Under the pieces are notes generated by a model. That model was not told where the DNA came from, did no database searches, and was given only the letters and a program-made list of their open reading frames with translations. From assembly GCA_025093555.1 (NCBI GenBank), contig JAIWNF010000002.1, forward strand, positions 1,054,001-1,118,000: a stretch of DNA of 64,000 nt. Reading direction: 5' to 3'. This document shows positions 38,089-50,167 of the stretch, in pieces. Numbering within the stretch: position 1 is the first letter of the stretch; the number at the start of each line of letters is the position of its first letter. Source of the stretch: Circinella umbellata (Eukaryota; Mucoromycota; Mucoromycetes; Mucorales; Lichtheimiaceae). The position numbers and the translations under genes were made by a program.

Positions 38089-41000
38089 TTAAAAACCAGC
38101 GCCAGCCATTGTGGTATTGAAATGTACAACTTCATGAACCATCATAGCATCTACACCGTAGCGTTCTTCGATAGAACGGTATCGTTCATCAGTATTCATC
38201 TGACCATATGTAACTAGAATTAATCCACTTTCTTTGATGTTCTTGATCAACGACGGTACCCGTACCTATGATTTATTTATTTGTTTTCACGTATTAGTAT
38301 ATTTAGATGATAAACCTAACCATTTATCTACAAGTAGATTTATAGAATAATGTACCAATGGCGTTGCTTCACATATTACACCCAATAAATTGTTTCGTTT
38401 GGCAAATTTGACAGCTTCTTTTAAAGATGTACATCGTACATCTTGTTTCCTCTTGGGATGGATATCTTCACCGGACTGTCGTCGTTTGACACCTCGGGAC
38501 CCCTCAGTCTTATTGAGCCCGCAACAAGTGTTGAAGAATACCGCATCTAATTAAATGCGATATATTGATATATATAGGCATATTCCAGACAATTTTTAGT
38601 TGGTATATCACATTACTATTTTCTTTTTCAAAAAAAAACTTACAATTTGGTTGTTTCCAATTAATAACTGTACATATTGCTGGATTGAAGGATGAAAAAA
38701 AGATACCGGCGTTTGTCGTATCAATAGGTAATGATCGAACATAGTCGTATACAGCTTGAAGAACAACATCTACAAATCCATTCCGATCTTGTAGATTGGA
38801 AAACGAGTGAATGTCAAGCTCACAGACAGTAGGATATTTGAGTTCAACATGAATTCCCATACTAGGTGGCAAGTTCTAAAAAAATTGACATTTAAAAATT
38901 ACATTAGTTTAGCATTTATTACCAACAAAAATGAATGAAGCTTCTCCCCCCCTCCATCCCCCCTTTTTTACTAGTCATATTTCAACATTTACCCGAAGAA
39001 CCTGTTCTAATGATAAAAATCCAGGATGAGGACTTAATCTTTGTACAATCATACTATTGCCTGTTACAGAACATATTTGTTGATTCAGATCATTACCACT
39101 GTTATCACCATTATTTTGGGTATTTGCCATAATTTTACGGCCCAAGTGACAGTATTGATCAAACGATAAATCTGAAATAGCTAGATCCAATCCTTCAAAA
39201 GGTACCAACCAATTTGCAAATACCACAGGTACATGATCTTTTGTTAATTGAACAACCACTCGAACATAATCACCAGCTAATGACGATGCAGTGATAAAGG
39301 ATGGAAGAGCAGTGGATGAAGTAATAGATACAGTGTTTGTGGCGGCAAATGTCGTAGGCGTCGTATTAGCAGATACTGCAACAGCCGGTGTACCACTAGC
39401 TGATTCATGACCCTGTTGTAGGTGAGATGGTTCTGGCGTGAGACGAGATGCAGAAGGGGCAGATGCAATTGAAGTGGCAGAAGATGATGATGGCATGACA
39501 GTATTTGTGGATTTCCAATATGTTTCAATACGACCACCAATTTCAAGCTGAACTCCACGGAAAGGTTTGACTACAGAATAATCGTATGCAAGTTCGCCTA
39601 CAACCTTAAGATGACTATCAAGAAGAGGAATAGTACGATGCCCTTCTATAATCTTGAAATCGGCTGTAGAGAATGTTTCTGGTAATGCCACACCTCTACC
39701 GAGTACCTTTGAACCAAATGTAGCGAAAATATCAAACTCAAGTAAAAAGTCATCCAGTTTATCAACTTGGAAACTGAATATTTCGCGGTCGTCAACGAGT
39801 GGCAAAATAACACTGTGTGGAATCATGCCCGTATCAGGTTTTGATGTGATAATTAATTTGAGAGACGATATTTGAGTGTTATCATAGAGTCGAATGGGAG
39901 GTTGGTGTAAACTGATTTGAACTTGGTATTTTCGATCCAAGTAGCTGTGACCATATATGCGAAAAGGAAGAATAGGTGGTGGTAAAGAAAGAGAAGGTAT
40001 TGCATCCAATTCATGTTCACCTTCTTGATCTTCTTCCATTTGGGTAGGTTGTGTTGATGTGGCAGCCACTTGAGATTGATCCATAACTGGTTCAACTTCG
40101 CATCCGGCGTCAATCAACAATTGTACGCATTCCATCTGTCCCTCCCATGCTGCATAATAGAGTGCTGTTTTACCATACTCATCCTTCATGTTGACCTTGC
40201 ATCCAGCATCAATTAATATCCGTACACACTCCTCATGCCCGTCACTTGCCGCCCAAAACAATGGTGTCCACGAATTGTATTTGTCTGGAACATCCAAATC
40301 ATCACGATCGCGTGCCAGCATTCGACATAATTCAACATGTCCTTGCCGTGCAGCCAAATGAAGCGGATAAAGTGATTCAGCGTTTGGTAAATTTTTGGCA
40401 CCACGTTGATATAAAATCAATGCAATATCCGTGTGGCCATAGTAACACGCTAATGAAAGAGGAATATGATCACCATCGTGCTTTGGTTCAATATCAGCGC
40501 CTGCCTTTATCAAAATATCAACACATGTCGCGTGGCCATTGATAACTGCATAGAGTAATGGAGTGTAACCATCATGGTCGCGGGCCTCGATATCAGCGTT
40601 TTGAGTAAGCAAATAGGAAACGCATTCGGTAAATCCGTTCATTGTTGCATAATGTAACGCTGCTCGACCATAAGCATCTGCAGCCTGCACTTTAGCCCCT
40701 CGTTCCGTACATATTTCCAATAAATCACGTCGGCCTGCCATTGCAGCAACATGTAAGCATGACCGTTCGTTGATATCATCCACGTATCCAAAATCAACTA
40801 AATCTGTGGCTATCAGGAGATCAATTATTTCTCTTGATGCTTCAGAGCATGCATGCCAGAACACCCGTGAAAGTCGGTCCCGGTCACCCGATGATGGATG
40901 CTGGGCAATTCGATCCAGCGTTTCTCGTACCAATGTTGCTTGTCCACTCGATACCGTTTTTACTAGTTCAAGTTCAAGATCGTCGATAACATCTACTGCT

Positions 41001-41942
41001 TGTTCTTGTTCATTGTTGTGATTGTTATCAGAGGTACTATTATTATTCGACGTTGTAGCAACAGGAATACCAGCTTGGATATTTGATAATTCAATACGAT
41101 TAGCAGATGCAATATCAGCAAGCTCGCATAAAAACTGTGTATTGAAACAAGGTTGAATGTCAATTTGTCGTGATAGGTATAATTCTTTGGTTGTTGATTT
41201 AGATCGTTTGTCCCATTTTTTAAGAATCTTGCGAAAGCCTTCATTATTTAATTCGACGTATTTCTATTATTTGTTTTTTAACCCCTTTCAAAATTAGTAT
41301 TGAGTAATAAAATCCACAGTTTGATTTGATTTTGTACATCGCTCGCATCCATCTCTTCTATATTTATTTTCTATTAGAACATACTTGAATTTTGTTAAGT
41401 TCTTGCTCAAACTGGATAAATGCTTCTTGAATCGAGTTAAACAGTGTTGATGCGTGTTTAAGTCGTCTTGTATCAGTTTGCAAAATCTTCTTTTTATCGA
41501 CCAACGTTCGTAACCTTACTTTTAGCTCATTTTCTTTTTGTAGATAGAAAGAATTGATCTACAAAGTATTTTATTTCTTAAAAACATTTTCTTTTTTCTT
41601 TTTTTGCTTTGGAGATATACTATTCTTTTTATCCTTCTGTGCAATTATGCGTCTATTACCTTTTCTAGTTCGCGTTCGAGTTTAAAAAAGAAGGCGGCTT
41701 TTTGCGATTGTAGTAGCTTCGATCGATCGTCGTCTGACCTGTTTGATTGGTTTTCGGATGGTGTATTGAGAACGGAATTAATGAATTTCTTGAGTCCTTT
41801 ATAATCCAAATAATGTGCACTCCATTCTGTAAACTGTTGACTTTGAATTTGCTTGCCAAACTATCAAAAAAAGAGCCGATCCGTTAATAACATGAAAACA
41901 AGTGTACAGTTTTAATTCTAGTCATTGAACCTTTACCTTCAT
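38089..41942 (-). CDS. PHO81: Pho81-like CDK inhibitor (SPX, ankyrin, GDPD-like), 7 exons with a 6-nt first exon
   Basis: Phosphate-sensing inhibitor of the Pho80-Pho85 kinase (Nuc-2 in Neurospora). Exons in transcript order: 41937-41942 (ATG AAG), 41660-41860, 41385-41558, 38993-41263, 38644-38875, 38356-38546 and 38089-38265, giving 1083 residues. The SPX domain starts MK|FGKQIQSQQFTEW..YLDYKGLKKFI and includes FFFKLERELEKINSFYLQKENEL and LNNEGFRKILKKWDK. Residues about 285-525 are ankyrin repeats (DGYTPLLYAVINGHATCV, YGKTALYYAAWEGQMECV). A beta-rich linker and an S/T-rich stretch follow, then a GDPD-like domain (VRVVVQLTKDHVPVVFANWLV...GIHVELKYPT...ILVTYGQMNTDERY). The GDPD domain appears degenerate, as in Pho81. 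SPX should bind inositol pyrophosphates. Confidence 0.94.
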
Positions 41943-44005
41943 TGGAAGAAAAAAGTTAAGTTCAAAGTTTTATTGAAAAAAAGAAAAGGGATTGTTAGAG
42001 TGGCGAAGCTTTTTTTTTCCTTGGTCTGTGTTATGAGGGTGATGTATATACTCTGGGTTTGGAGGCCCAAGGTTTTTTTTTCACACTCTTTGGTATAAGT
42101 GTCTTCCTTTTTCTCAACCAACAACCTTTCAACTTCTTGAATTCGCCTTTACCTTTTGAGTTCCCGCTCAATGCGGGAATCCAAGTGACTGTTAGGGCCA
42201 GTCAGAGCGAGTCTGCGTGCACACGCGAAGAATTCGTTGGTTGAGCGAACATGGTAAATTATAATGTAGAACCTAGCCCGATTTTCGGATCTTCAAGCAT
42301 TTCCCTTACTTTACTCATAGATATAACACATGAGCATCAGAAAAAAAAGATGGTACTACGATCGTCATCGATCCGAGGCTTTATTTCTGACTGTGCCCTG
42401 AATAATTCTTTATATCTGTGGTCTCATTTTTTTTTTTATAAATGTTAAAAAAAAACTGATGAGCTTCAAACTATCCTTGTTATCCCATACCTATTGCTAC
42501 ATAATAATAAAAATATACAATACTTTAAAGATAGGCTATTTTGAACTGTTATAAAATTGATAGAAGGAAGCGTAAAAGCAGATTGAACAGACCCTATATA
42601 TCACAGCGCATTGTGTAACTGATTATGTGTCAGGCGGCAAGTAGTGATAGCGCATTTTGGCGCTTTGGACTCTACTGTAATGCTTTTTTACTTTTTGCTT
42701 TTGCTTTTCACACAACTGTTATTTCTAGCTATTAATCTTAAATAGAAATATAAGCCTTTTGGGCACCAAAAAAACAAAATTATGGTTATTATGCTATAGG
42801 GATTATACATACAAATATGATATAATTTTTTTGGTTAAGCTTTTTCGTATCTCCGGTAACGTTAGGAACAAATATCCAAACGTTTTTTTGTGTATCATAA
42901 ATAAAATAACTTCCTCTTTTCTGCTATTATCACGATGATTAGAACGGTTAGATGGGATTTGCTATGAGAATAATACAAACATGTTCAGAATTTAATAAAT
43001 ATAATATATTAGTGATATAGAATTAAAGTATCGCTATCTAAGAAGAAATGTTGAGTAAATACATGATTAGTTACACTCATGTTAAAGAATTAGTTGAATA
43101 TTTTTTTATTTGTCTGTTGCTGTTTTAGGGAAGAACCAGGAATAGGCAAGTAAGACAAATACTAATTACTATTTTTACTTTTCAATATATTTATAGTATA
43201 TTGACCATTTAATCGACTTGTCATCTCAGACACAATAAAATTCATTGATAGATTTAGTTTTAGATTAATTATTTCTGGTCCGTCATTGACAGGAAAACAC
43301 CACTTGTTTCGGACTACGTATCAATAACGAGCGATAATGATATGTTTCGGAAGGATGAATTGAAACAGTACACTTTTTGCTAATTTTAAGAACAGGGAAG
43401 TTTTTTTTCATACTTTATATTATTTATTTCGATCGGTATAAACTCATCTCATCATTTTCATTAGCAGTAGCATATTAGTATAAAAACAAAAAAACATTAT
43501 TAATAGAGCCATTCTATAAGTACCGAGGTTATTTTAAGTATATTATCTCTATGTTACATTATTGGAGATTCAATTAAGCTCTATTATATAGACCTTGGGG
43601 TATATATGAGAAAGTGTGCTATACTACATATACGTATGTATGCTCTTATGATAGAGCCTTTGCATTCATAAATTATTTTTTACACTGGGCGTACGTACTG
43701 TCTAAGCATGAAATATTATCTATGCTTTCTATTTATTTTTTTACCTATTTGGTATGTATCATAGAATACGCCATATAGTTTACAGCAACGATTAAGCATA
43801 AATAATGTAGATATGTGCTAAAACAAAATAGATAATTTGATAGATCCATATTGTTAATATGGTAGTAAACCATAGATATAAATAATTAGTTGTCTCTCCA
43901 CTCCATAGTCAACACACTCAAGTTGAAAGCTTCGTATTTGTCAACATTGCTATTGTAAAGAAGTTGTAACAGCAGCAACAACACACAGTCATTTAGGGAG
44001 CCGGT

Positions 44006-44124
44006 TTAGAGATTCCTTTGCCCTAACGGACCGCCAAAAACCATAAAATCTAAATTTGGAGAGCTTGGTTGTTTGGCTGAATCTGGAAACCATTGGGAGA
44101 TTAACACAGTTGTCGATTCTGATA
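44006..44124 (-). pseudogene. Coding-like fragment ending in a stop, possible terminal exon of a decayed gene
   Basis: On the minus strand a TTCAAG acceptor-like site precedes an open stretch that includes VLISQWFPDSAKQPSSPN and FMVFGGPLGQRNL and then a stop at 44006-44008. It is far richer in W, P, G and S than neighbouring chance ORFs. No upstream exon is recognised before the transposon-like element begins at 44457. Family unknown. Confidence 0.3.
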
Positions 44125-44456
44125 CTTGAAGATAAATATATAATATAAGACTTTCATAATAATTATATTATATACGTGTATAGCTAATACGGTATATTAT
44201 TCTTATTCGTCAGCAAGCTAGGTATTTAAATCATACGAACAGTATCTACGAAATACCCAATTATTAGAATAAATATTACAACCTGATAAAAAAAAAGAAC
44301 AAGAATTTGATTGTGCTTTCTTGTTCCCATTTATTATGTTCAAGCTTTATTATTTACTGTACATACTTTTCTAAATTCATAAACTGCTACGACATAATAC
44401 TACAGTAAAACAAAAATTGAATTATTCAGAACAACTTCATTATATGTCAAAAAATA

Positions 44457-45110
44457 CAGTAATTTTTCGTTAAACCTGTATCTGGTGCGCTTTCCCAGAT
44501 ATTTACCGGATTTATAATAATAGTTTATTTATTTATTTTGGTAAAATCAATAGTGCAGGCTCCTTTGTTTCTAAATAGTTAATTCGTGTGCAGCAAATAA
44601 AAATATCCAGCCCCCTTCTTGTCGTTAAGAGGTAGTTCGTCAACCAATTTTTGATAACAGTGTCTCTTTTTTGCTAAATTCTTCACACAGGTGCTTCTTT
44701 CTACTTCATCATTTACTACTTCTTCCTCAACCTCTTGCACTTGTTTATTACAGTTAAATATGTAATTATACCGTTGCTGTAATTCATTTCTACACGTATT
44801 TTTCATTCAACTGCTAACCATTCTCTATTTTAATACAAACACACTTTGCTGTGAATTTATTATTGATATCCGATCTCTGGTTCATCGTTTCTATTTCATG
44901 AATATGTTCACTTTTATTGTATCAAAAGAATTAACTCACAGTAGCAAAGTTGTACGTAGTAAGCAGCTATAGTTACATTATATGAACTGTCATCATGTTT
45001 CTTATCTAAATGTAATCATGGTATATTCTGTATTTACTAGCTGGGTCTAAAACGTTAAACAGGTATTTCGCTAAACCGGTATTGAGTACAGGTTTAACGA
45101 AAAATTACTG
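44457..45110. mobile_element. Non-autonomous Tc1/mariner-pogo-like element with 24-bp TIRs and TA target duplication
   Basis: The left end CAGTAATTTTTCGTTAAACC (TIR 24 bp) is repeated exactly as its reverse complement at the right end. Each end is bounded by TA (44455-44456 and 45111-45112), the target duplication of Tc1/mariner-type elements; a CAGT start is typical of pogo/Tigger-like members. The element is 654 bp. Sub-terminal CGTTAAAC/GTTTAGCG variants lie just inside the right end. No transposase domain is present. One minus-strand ORF inside (44579-44806, 75 codons, Glu/Lys-rich middle) has no recognised domain. It would need a transposase encoded elsewhere. Confidence 0.8.
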
Positions 45111-46225
45111 TATTATTTATGCAGAGGTACACTTGCAGGACAGTATCAATGACACGACCGAACACAGAGGAATACCTGCCTGCTCTCCTCCACAATAATT
45201 TTTTTTCGTCAAATAATTCAACTTAGCTAGAAAGATATGGGGGAGAGAGGGAAAACTAGTTTACGTACGTATCATTATTATATAAAGAAAAAAAAAAGTG
45301 TGATTCGGAGAGTATACGTATATCACATTTTCAGTATTCGTTTTGTTAACATTGGTAAGCAGTTTAAATTCTTAGATAAAAAAAATCGTCATGTAATAAG
45401 ATGCTTTATTTTTGGTTAATTGAAGTAATTGTGCAAGTTGGTATAATTAGGAAAAAAAGAAAGATAATTGGTGGGCTTTTTTGGTGCTATATAAGAATCA
45501 TTAATAATGTGCTGTGAGGGCTCTCTCTACTAAAGAAAAAGGTAATGGGAAATTTTGTTGCTGTGTAATGTTGGTGGGCTGCAAAAAAAAGAAAAAAGAA
45601 AAATAGAACAAGAAAGGAAAAGGATATGTAGTTGTGCCGATATATTATAATAAGTGTATGGGGCTTTTTTGAGGTAGATAGAAAGGAATTGTAAAAAAAA
45701 ACATCTTGGTGTAAATAAGGATAATAATTAAAAAACAAAACAGAAGGTATATAGGTGAAGGAGATGGTAGGGAATTCTTTATGACATTATAGGGAAAAAA
45801 ATAGAAAGGGAGTCAAAGGGAAGATATAAGTTTGATAAAGAGCAAAGGGATAATGTTAAAATTGATACAAATCGAAAGAGGGGAAGAGGGATGGAGGGGG
45901 AAAGCAGAGATACGAAGAAATATTTCAATAAGGAAAACAATAGTGTTGTGGGTAGAAGTGTTGAGTTGTTTATACATGTACATATGAAGAATAATAAAAA
46001 AAAGATAAAGATATAATCAAGTTGTTGGTAGTACGTACGTGCTTGAATAAAATTAGAAAACAGAGAAAAAATAACAAAGAAAAGTGTTGGGGAATATAGT
46101 AAAGCTTTGTAAAAAAATAATGAAATTGAAAATAATAACTGTGTACCAGCATTGTTGTTGTTGACGTTGTTTGTTTAGGCTGCAAGAATTAAAAATAAAT
46201 GAGGCTTGTTTGTTATTTACTACTG

Positions 46226-49200
46226 CTAATAACGGAAAGCGAGATCATAATGTTGAGATTGTTGATATTGTTGTTGTTGAGAAGAGTGATCGTGAAAGGA
46301 TTTTTGACAAGGTGTAGAAGATGATGTTGAGGAGATATAGTGTGGAGTCATTGGCCCCACGAGGGATGTTGGTGAAGATGATGCCGAGGAAGACGAGGAC
46401 GATGAGCATGAAGATACTGGCGAAGATGGTGCTGAATACCGTGTATTGTTGCTGGTAGGAAGCGTATTGGTCGTAGTGATACTGTGGCTAGTTGTATTGT
46501 TAAGACTATTATATGGGGATGGATTATGATTAAGTTGTTGCTGTTGCTGTTGCTGCTGTTGTTGTTGAACTAGCTTCTTTTTACGTGTTAGCGAACGCTT
46601 CCATCGCAAACCGCACGCGTTGCACAAACTAATTAATTTGATCAAGAAGAGGTCAATGCTTATGTGTCATATGCTTTTCTTTGTGTAAAAGAGCGTCGCT
46701 TTTTTAAAAACTTACGTTTTGTGGCCCGAGGGCCCTTTCCTCCATTCTGGGCTGGAATCTGTACCACAACTCTCACAATGATTTTGTATAACTGAGACAC
46801 TAGTGCTGTTGTTGTTACCACGAAGAGGGTGGTGGTGGACCCCAACGGAGGATGAATGAAGCCGTTTGCGGACGGACGCATGGGCCGTGGTTGTAGTTAT
46901 ACTATTTGTGGAAGACGGTGGCGGGGAGCGTCGCTGATACTGCATCGGAGCAGATGAAAGTGGGAGTGACTGATGGTACAAACGAGTTGCTGACCTATTA
47001 CTAATATCTGGTGAAAAACTGACATCGTCATCTGTAATCGCCACAGTTGGGGAATTTGTGGTCCCGGCATTACGACGAGCATAAGGAATAAATGGTTTAT
47101 TAGGGGTCTCTATCGGGGGAAGTCCAGTCGAATCAAATGTATCATTGTAAGGATTATATCTCTTTGTTGTCGTAGTTGATGATGACGATAAAGTTGGTAA
47201 GAAATGTTCCGTGGTGTCTCCTGGAGGTCTAATACTCCCAATAATTTTATTGTTGCTACTACTAGCGGTGTTTGGAACAAGATGAGTTTCTTGAGATGAA
47301 AAACCAAAAATGGATTCTTCTGCCAAGTGTGGCAAGTCGTGTAGGCTGGGTAGCCTGTTAATGTTATCATTATCATGTTGATGACCGTCTTTATAGTGAT
47401 TACTATTAAATTGATTAAATTATAAATCCCAAAGGAATGAACCATTCAGCCAACAAGTACGTAATAATATGCGCAAAAACTTTTTTTTCTCGGTGTATTG
47501 TCAAATATGGAAAGCATATGTAAATATTGATATAAAAAGAAACGAAACAACATACTCATTAAATTTTGTTGGAGTTAATCTTTGTTGATGTTTCACGATA
47601 ATATGAGCTGAATTGGCTTGTGCTGCTACAGTCGTTGTTGCTACGGGTACTGAAATTTGTTGCGGTGGTATCGTCGTCATAACAAATGTGATACAGCCGT
47701 ACGGAATAATGATATGATCCGCGACTGCTAGCGTGCCTGTTGGTGAGACATTGCGCGAAGAGTGACTCGAACATTTGAAGCACGAGGCCGTACTAGCACG
47801 ACCATCAATAAGACTGGTCAGACTATTCTCGTGATGATAGCGTTCGGGCCATGAAAGCATAGCCGTTTTCGTGCGACTATCGAATATGTGAAGGAATCGC
47901 TGATTATTAGAGGGGGGTTGCTTATTGAGCAGGGTCCGAATATAATTGGTGTCATGCTATATACAGATTAATATGAATATATAGACTTTTCATGTTTAGC
48001 TAAAACAAATCAACAAAATAAATAAATAAAGCAAAATAACCATGATAGGAGTAATAAGAAGTTTTTTTTTTCATTGTAAAACAAAGAAAATGCATATATA
48101 CCGGGCCGTCAAAAAAGTGTTCGCCACATGAGTTAGTGTGCCGACCTGCAAGCGACCCTAAATTGGGGGGGGGAAGAAAAATAAAAAATGGAATTTCAGA
48201 AAAAAGGAGCAATATATGTGAATAGGCTCGGCCAATCAATTTTATTGAACCCGACTAACCAGTTCACACAAAGAAGAAAACTTAATTTATTGTCTTGCCG
48301 TACCTGGATCCACATGAAAAAATGCGAGCAAGAGCTGATCTGTTGCAACATAGACAATTACATCAACAATAAGCCAGTCACTATTTGACATCTAGTAATA
48401 ATTGGCAATATAATGATAAAAACAAATTAGTTTCTTGATTAATATTTTAAGAGTTAAATGAACTATAACAGCAATAATGGTAAATTTTGGGGGAGATGAA
48501 TGAATATTTAAGACATGAAATCCACATATTAGGATACATAATTTTAGGTGGTTAAAAAATAAGATAAAAATAAAAGATTAACCTACACCAGGAGCGGACG
48601 CGTCGGGAGAAGGTTCGTGTCCAACCAAGTTCCGCAAACGGCATCTATATATTGTTCAGTTAGATGTGGTTAAGGTTTTGAGATAAGCATATTCCGTGTG
48701 AATGTGGAAATAAAGAACCCAGATGGTCTAACTCATGTTTTTTTTTTCTATCCCAGTACACAGGCCACCTTATTCCTCATAGAGAAAGCTTCACCCAGAC
48801 TGGGGAATAGCTTCTTTTCTTTTCGAGAAAAAAAAAAGTATCATGAAATAAAATGAAAATTATTATTAACCTAGTTATAGATCCATTCAATGACTTCGCC
48901 GCTACGAAACGTTTCAAATCCCGTTGAGCAAGATCAGCTTCATCGGGATGCATAAGATCAAACAATGATCGTCGTTTGAAGATTGGCCGAATGTCGTTTG
49001 GGACAACTTGCGAGGCGTAAAGAAAATTAAAGTTCTCATTATCAAGTAATGACCAAAAGCACCGATAGCTATGATTCATTTAAAATGAGTGACTATTATG
49101 TTATATATGTTTGTAAATGTACTATATATTTATATATTTATAATGTGTGTGTGTATAATATAATATATATGTTGAACTATATAAGATATAGAATAAGAGG

Positions 49201-49343
49201 GGAAAAGAGAGAATAATGAGAAAAAGAGGAAAGAGGTGTATAAATGTAAGTGCGATGAGAGTGAGAATGAGAAAGAGAAGGTAGATCGATGACAAGTTCC
49301 AAGCGGCCGGGCCCTCTTCAAGAATCTCAGATGTTAGACGCAT
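46226..49343 (-). CDS. PAS-GATA transcription factor (White Collar 2-like), 8 exons
   Basis: Exons in transcript order: 49294-49343 (tentative), 48871-49068, 48587-48644, 48304-48391, 48102-48157, 47556-47956, 46716-47402 and 46226-46628, about 646 residues. The N-terminal PAS fold reads YRCFWSLLDNENFNFLYAS, SLFDLMHPDEADLAQRDL, NGSITR|CRLRNLVG and WLIVDVIVYVATDQLLLAFFHVD. The GATA finger near the C-terminus is C-X2-C-X18-C-X2-C (CESCGTDSSPEWRKGPSGHKT|LCNACGLRW), split by an intron between the two Cys pairs; an 18-residue loop and PEWRKGP are WC-2 hallmarks. A polyQ tract and S/T-rich tail follow. No LOV flavin motif is seen, so light sensing would need a WC-1-type partner. Exon 1 uses a non-consensus donor (GTCATC), and exon 7 has two usable acceptors. 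Confidence 0.85.
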
Positions 49344-50167
49344 CGATCAACATTCTCTGTTGACAGTGTAACATTTTTCCCATATGAAGTTCTCCCAACA
49401 AAATCCGATCACTTGCAGCCACCTCAGTTAACATTCCCTTTATTTCCTTTTCGTTTTGTCATCCGTGAGACTATTCCGGTACAATTTTTCTAGTTATTAA
49501 ACAATTCAAAAAACAAAGCGTCGTGTCAAGAGATTCTAGCTTGTTATTAAACTTTGATGTCGATCGTAATGCATGTACCATCGACATGTAATAAATATTA
49601 TTAGCCTTCGTTATCCGTGCTCCCTGAAATTCGCGGTTCCAGACTTAGGATATTCGGATCCGGTATATTTTCCTTTCGTAGCACAAGGGTGACAAGAAGA
49701 TTTTTCGGGGGAAGCGAAAGAGGAAGAAAATGAACATAAAGAGTGCTAATGATATTATTATTATTATTCTAAGTGAGAAAAAAGAAATTGGTTTTTGAAA
49801 GGGAATCCCTATTCTTGGTTGCACAATGATCACCGTCAGTTTTGAGTTTGTTGCTTATTTCTTAACTATATTCTCGGACAACAAAATGCGCCGTTTCATT
49901 TTTAAATGGCTGTACATTAAATCTATTCGCGAAGATTCGTTTTCTTGACGCTTCAATAAGCTTATTGCTCCTGTAACCCCACGGACTCGATACTCCCTTC
50001 CTTCTCCCTTTCGAATCTAGGATCAAAAAAGTAAGACTGGTTGAATGGGAAAGCGATGACAGATGAAAAGGAATTGAACAAAAAAAGAAAAACTATGTGT
50101 GTAATCATATGCTTAAGTGATATCATAGATCAAAATTTTATTACAGGTCTTGTATACATATTCTATT
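49344..50167. other. Region upstream of the PAS-GATA gene, downstream of HIS6
   Basis: 824 bp between the PAS-GATA start and the HIS6 stop, with several GC-richer patches (for example 49625-49665). No ORF with a domain was found, and no complete tRNA-like box pair. It probably contains the PAS-GATA promoter. Confidence 0.4.

Larger units (their letters stand above)
41943..46225. other. Gene-poor region (4.3 kb) containing a TA-flanked TIR element
   Basis: The left end is the PHO81 upstream region, with a GC-richer stretch at 42150-42250; I found no CACGTG Pho4-type site. A coding-like fragment lies at 44006-44124 and a pogo-type TIR element at 44457-45110, both listed separately. 45230-46225 is purine-rich on the plus strand (3' region of the PAS-GATA gene). 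Other ORFs are low-complexity chance translations. Confidence 0.45.
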
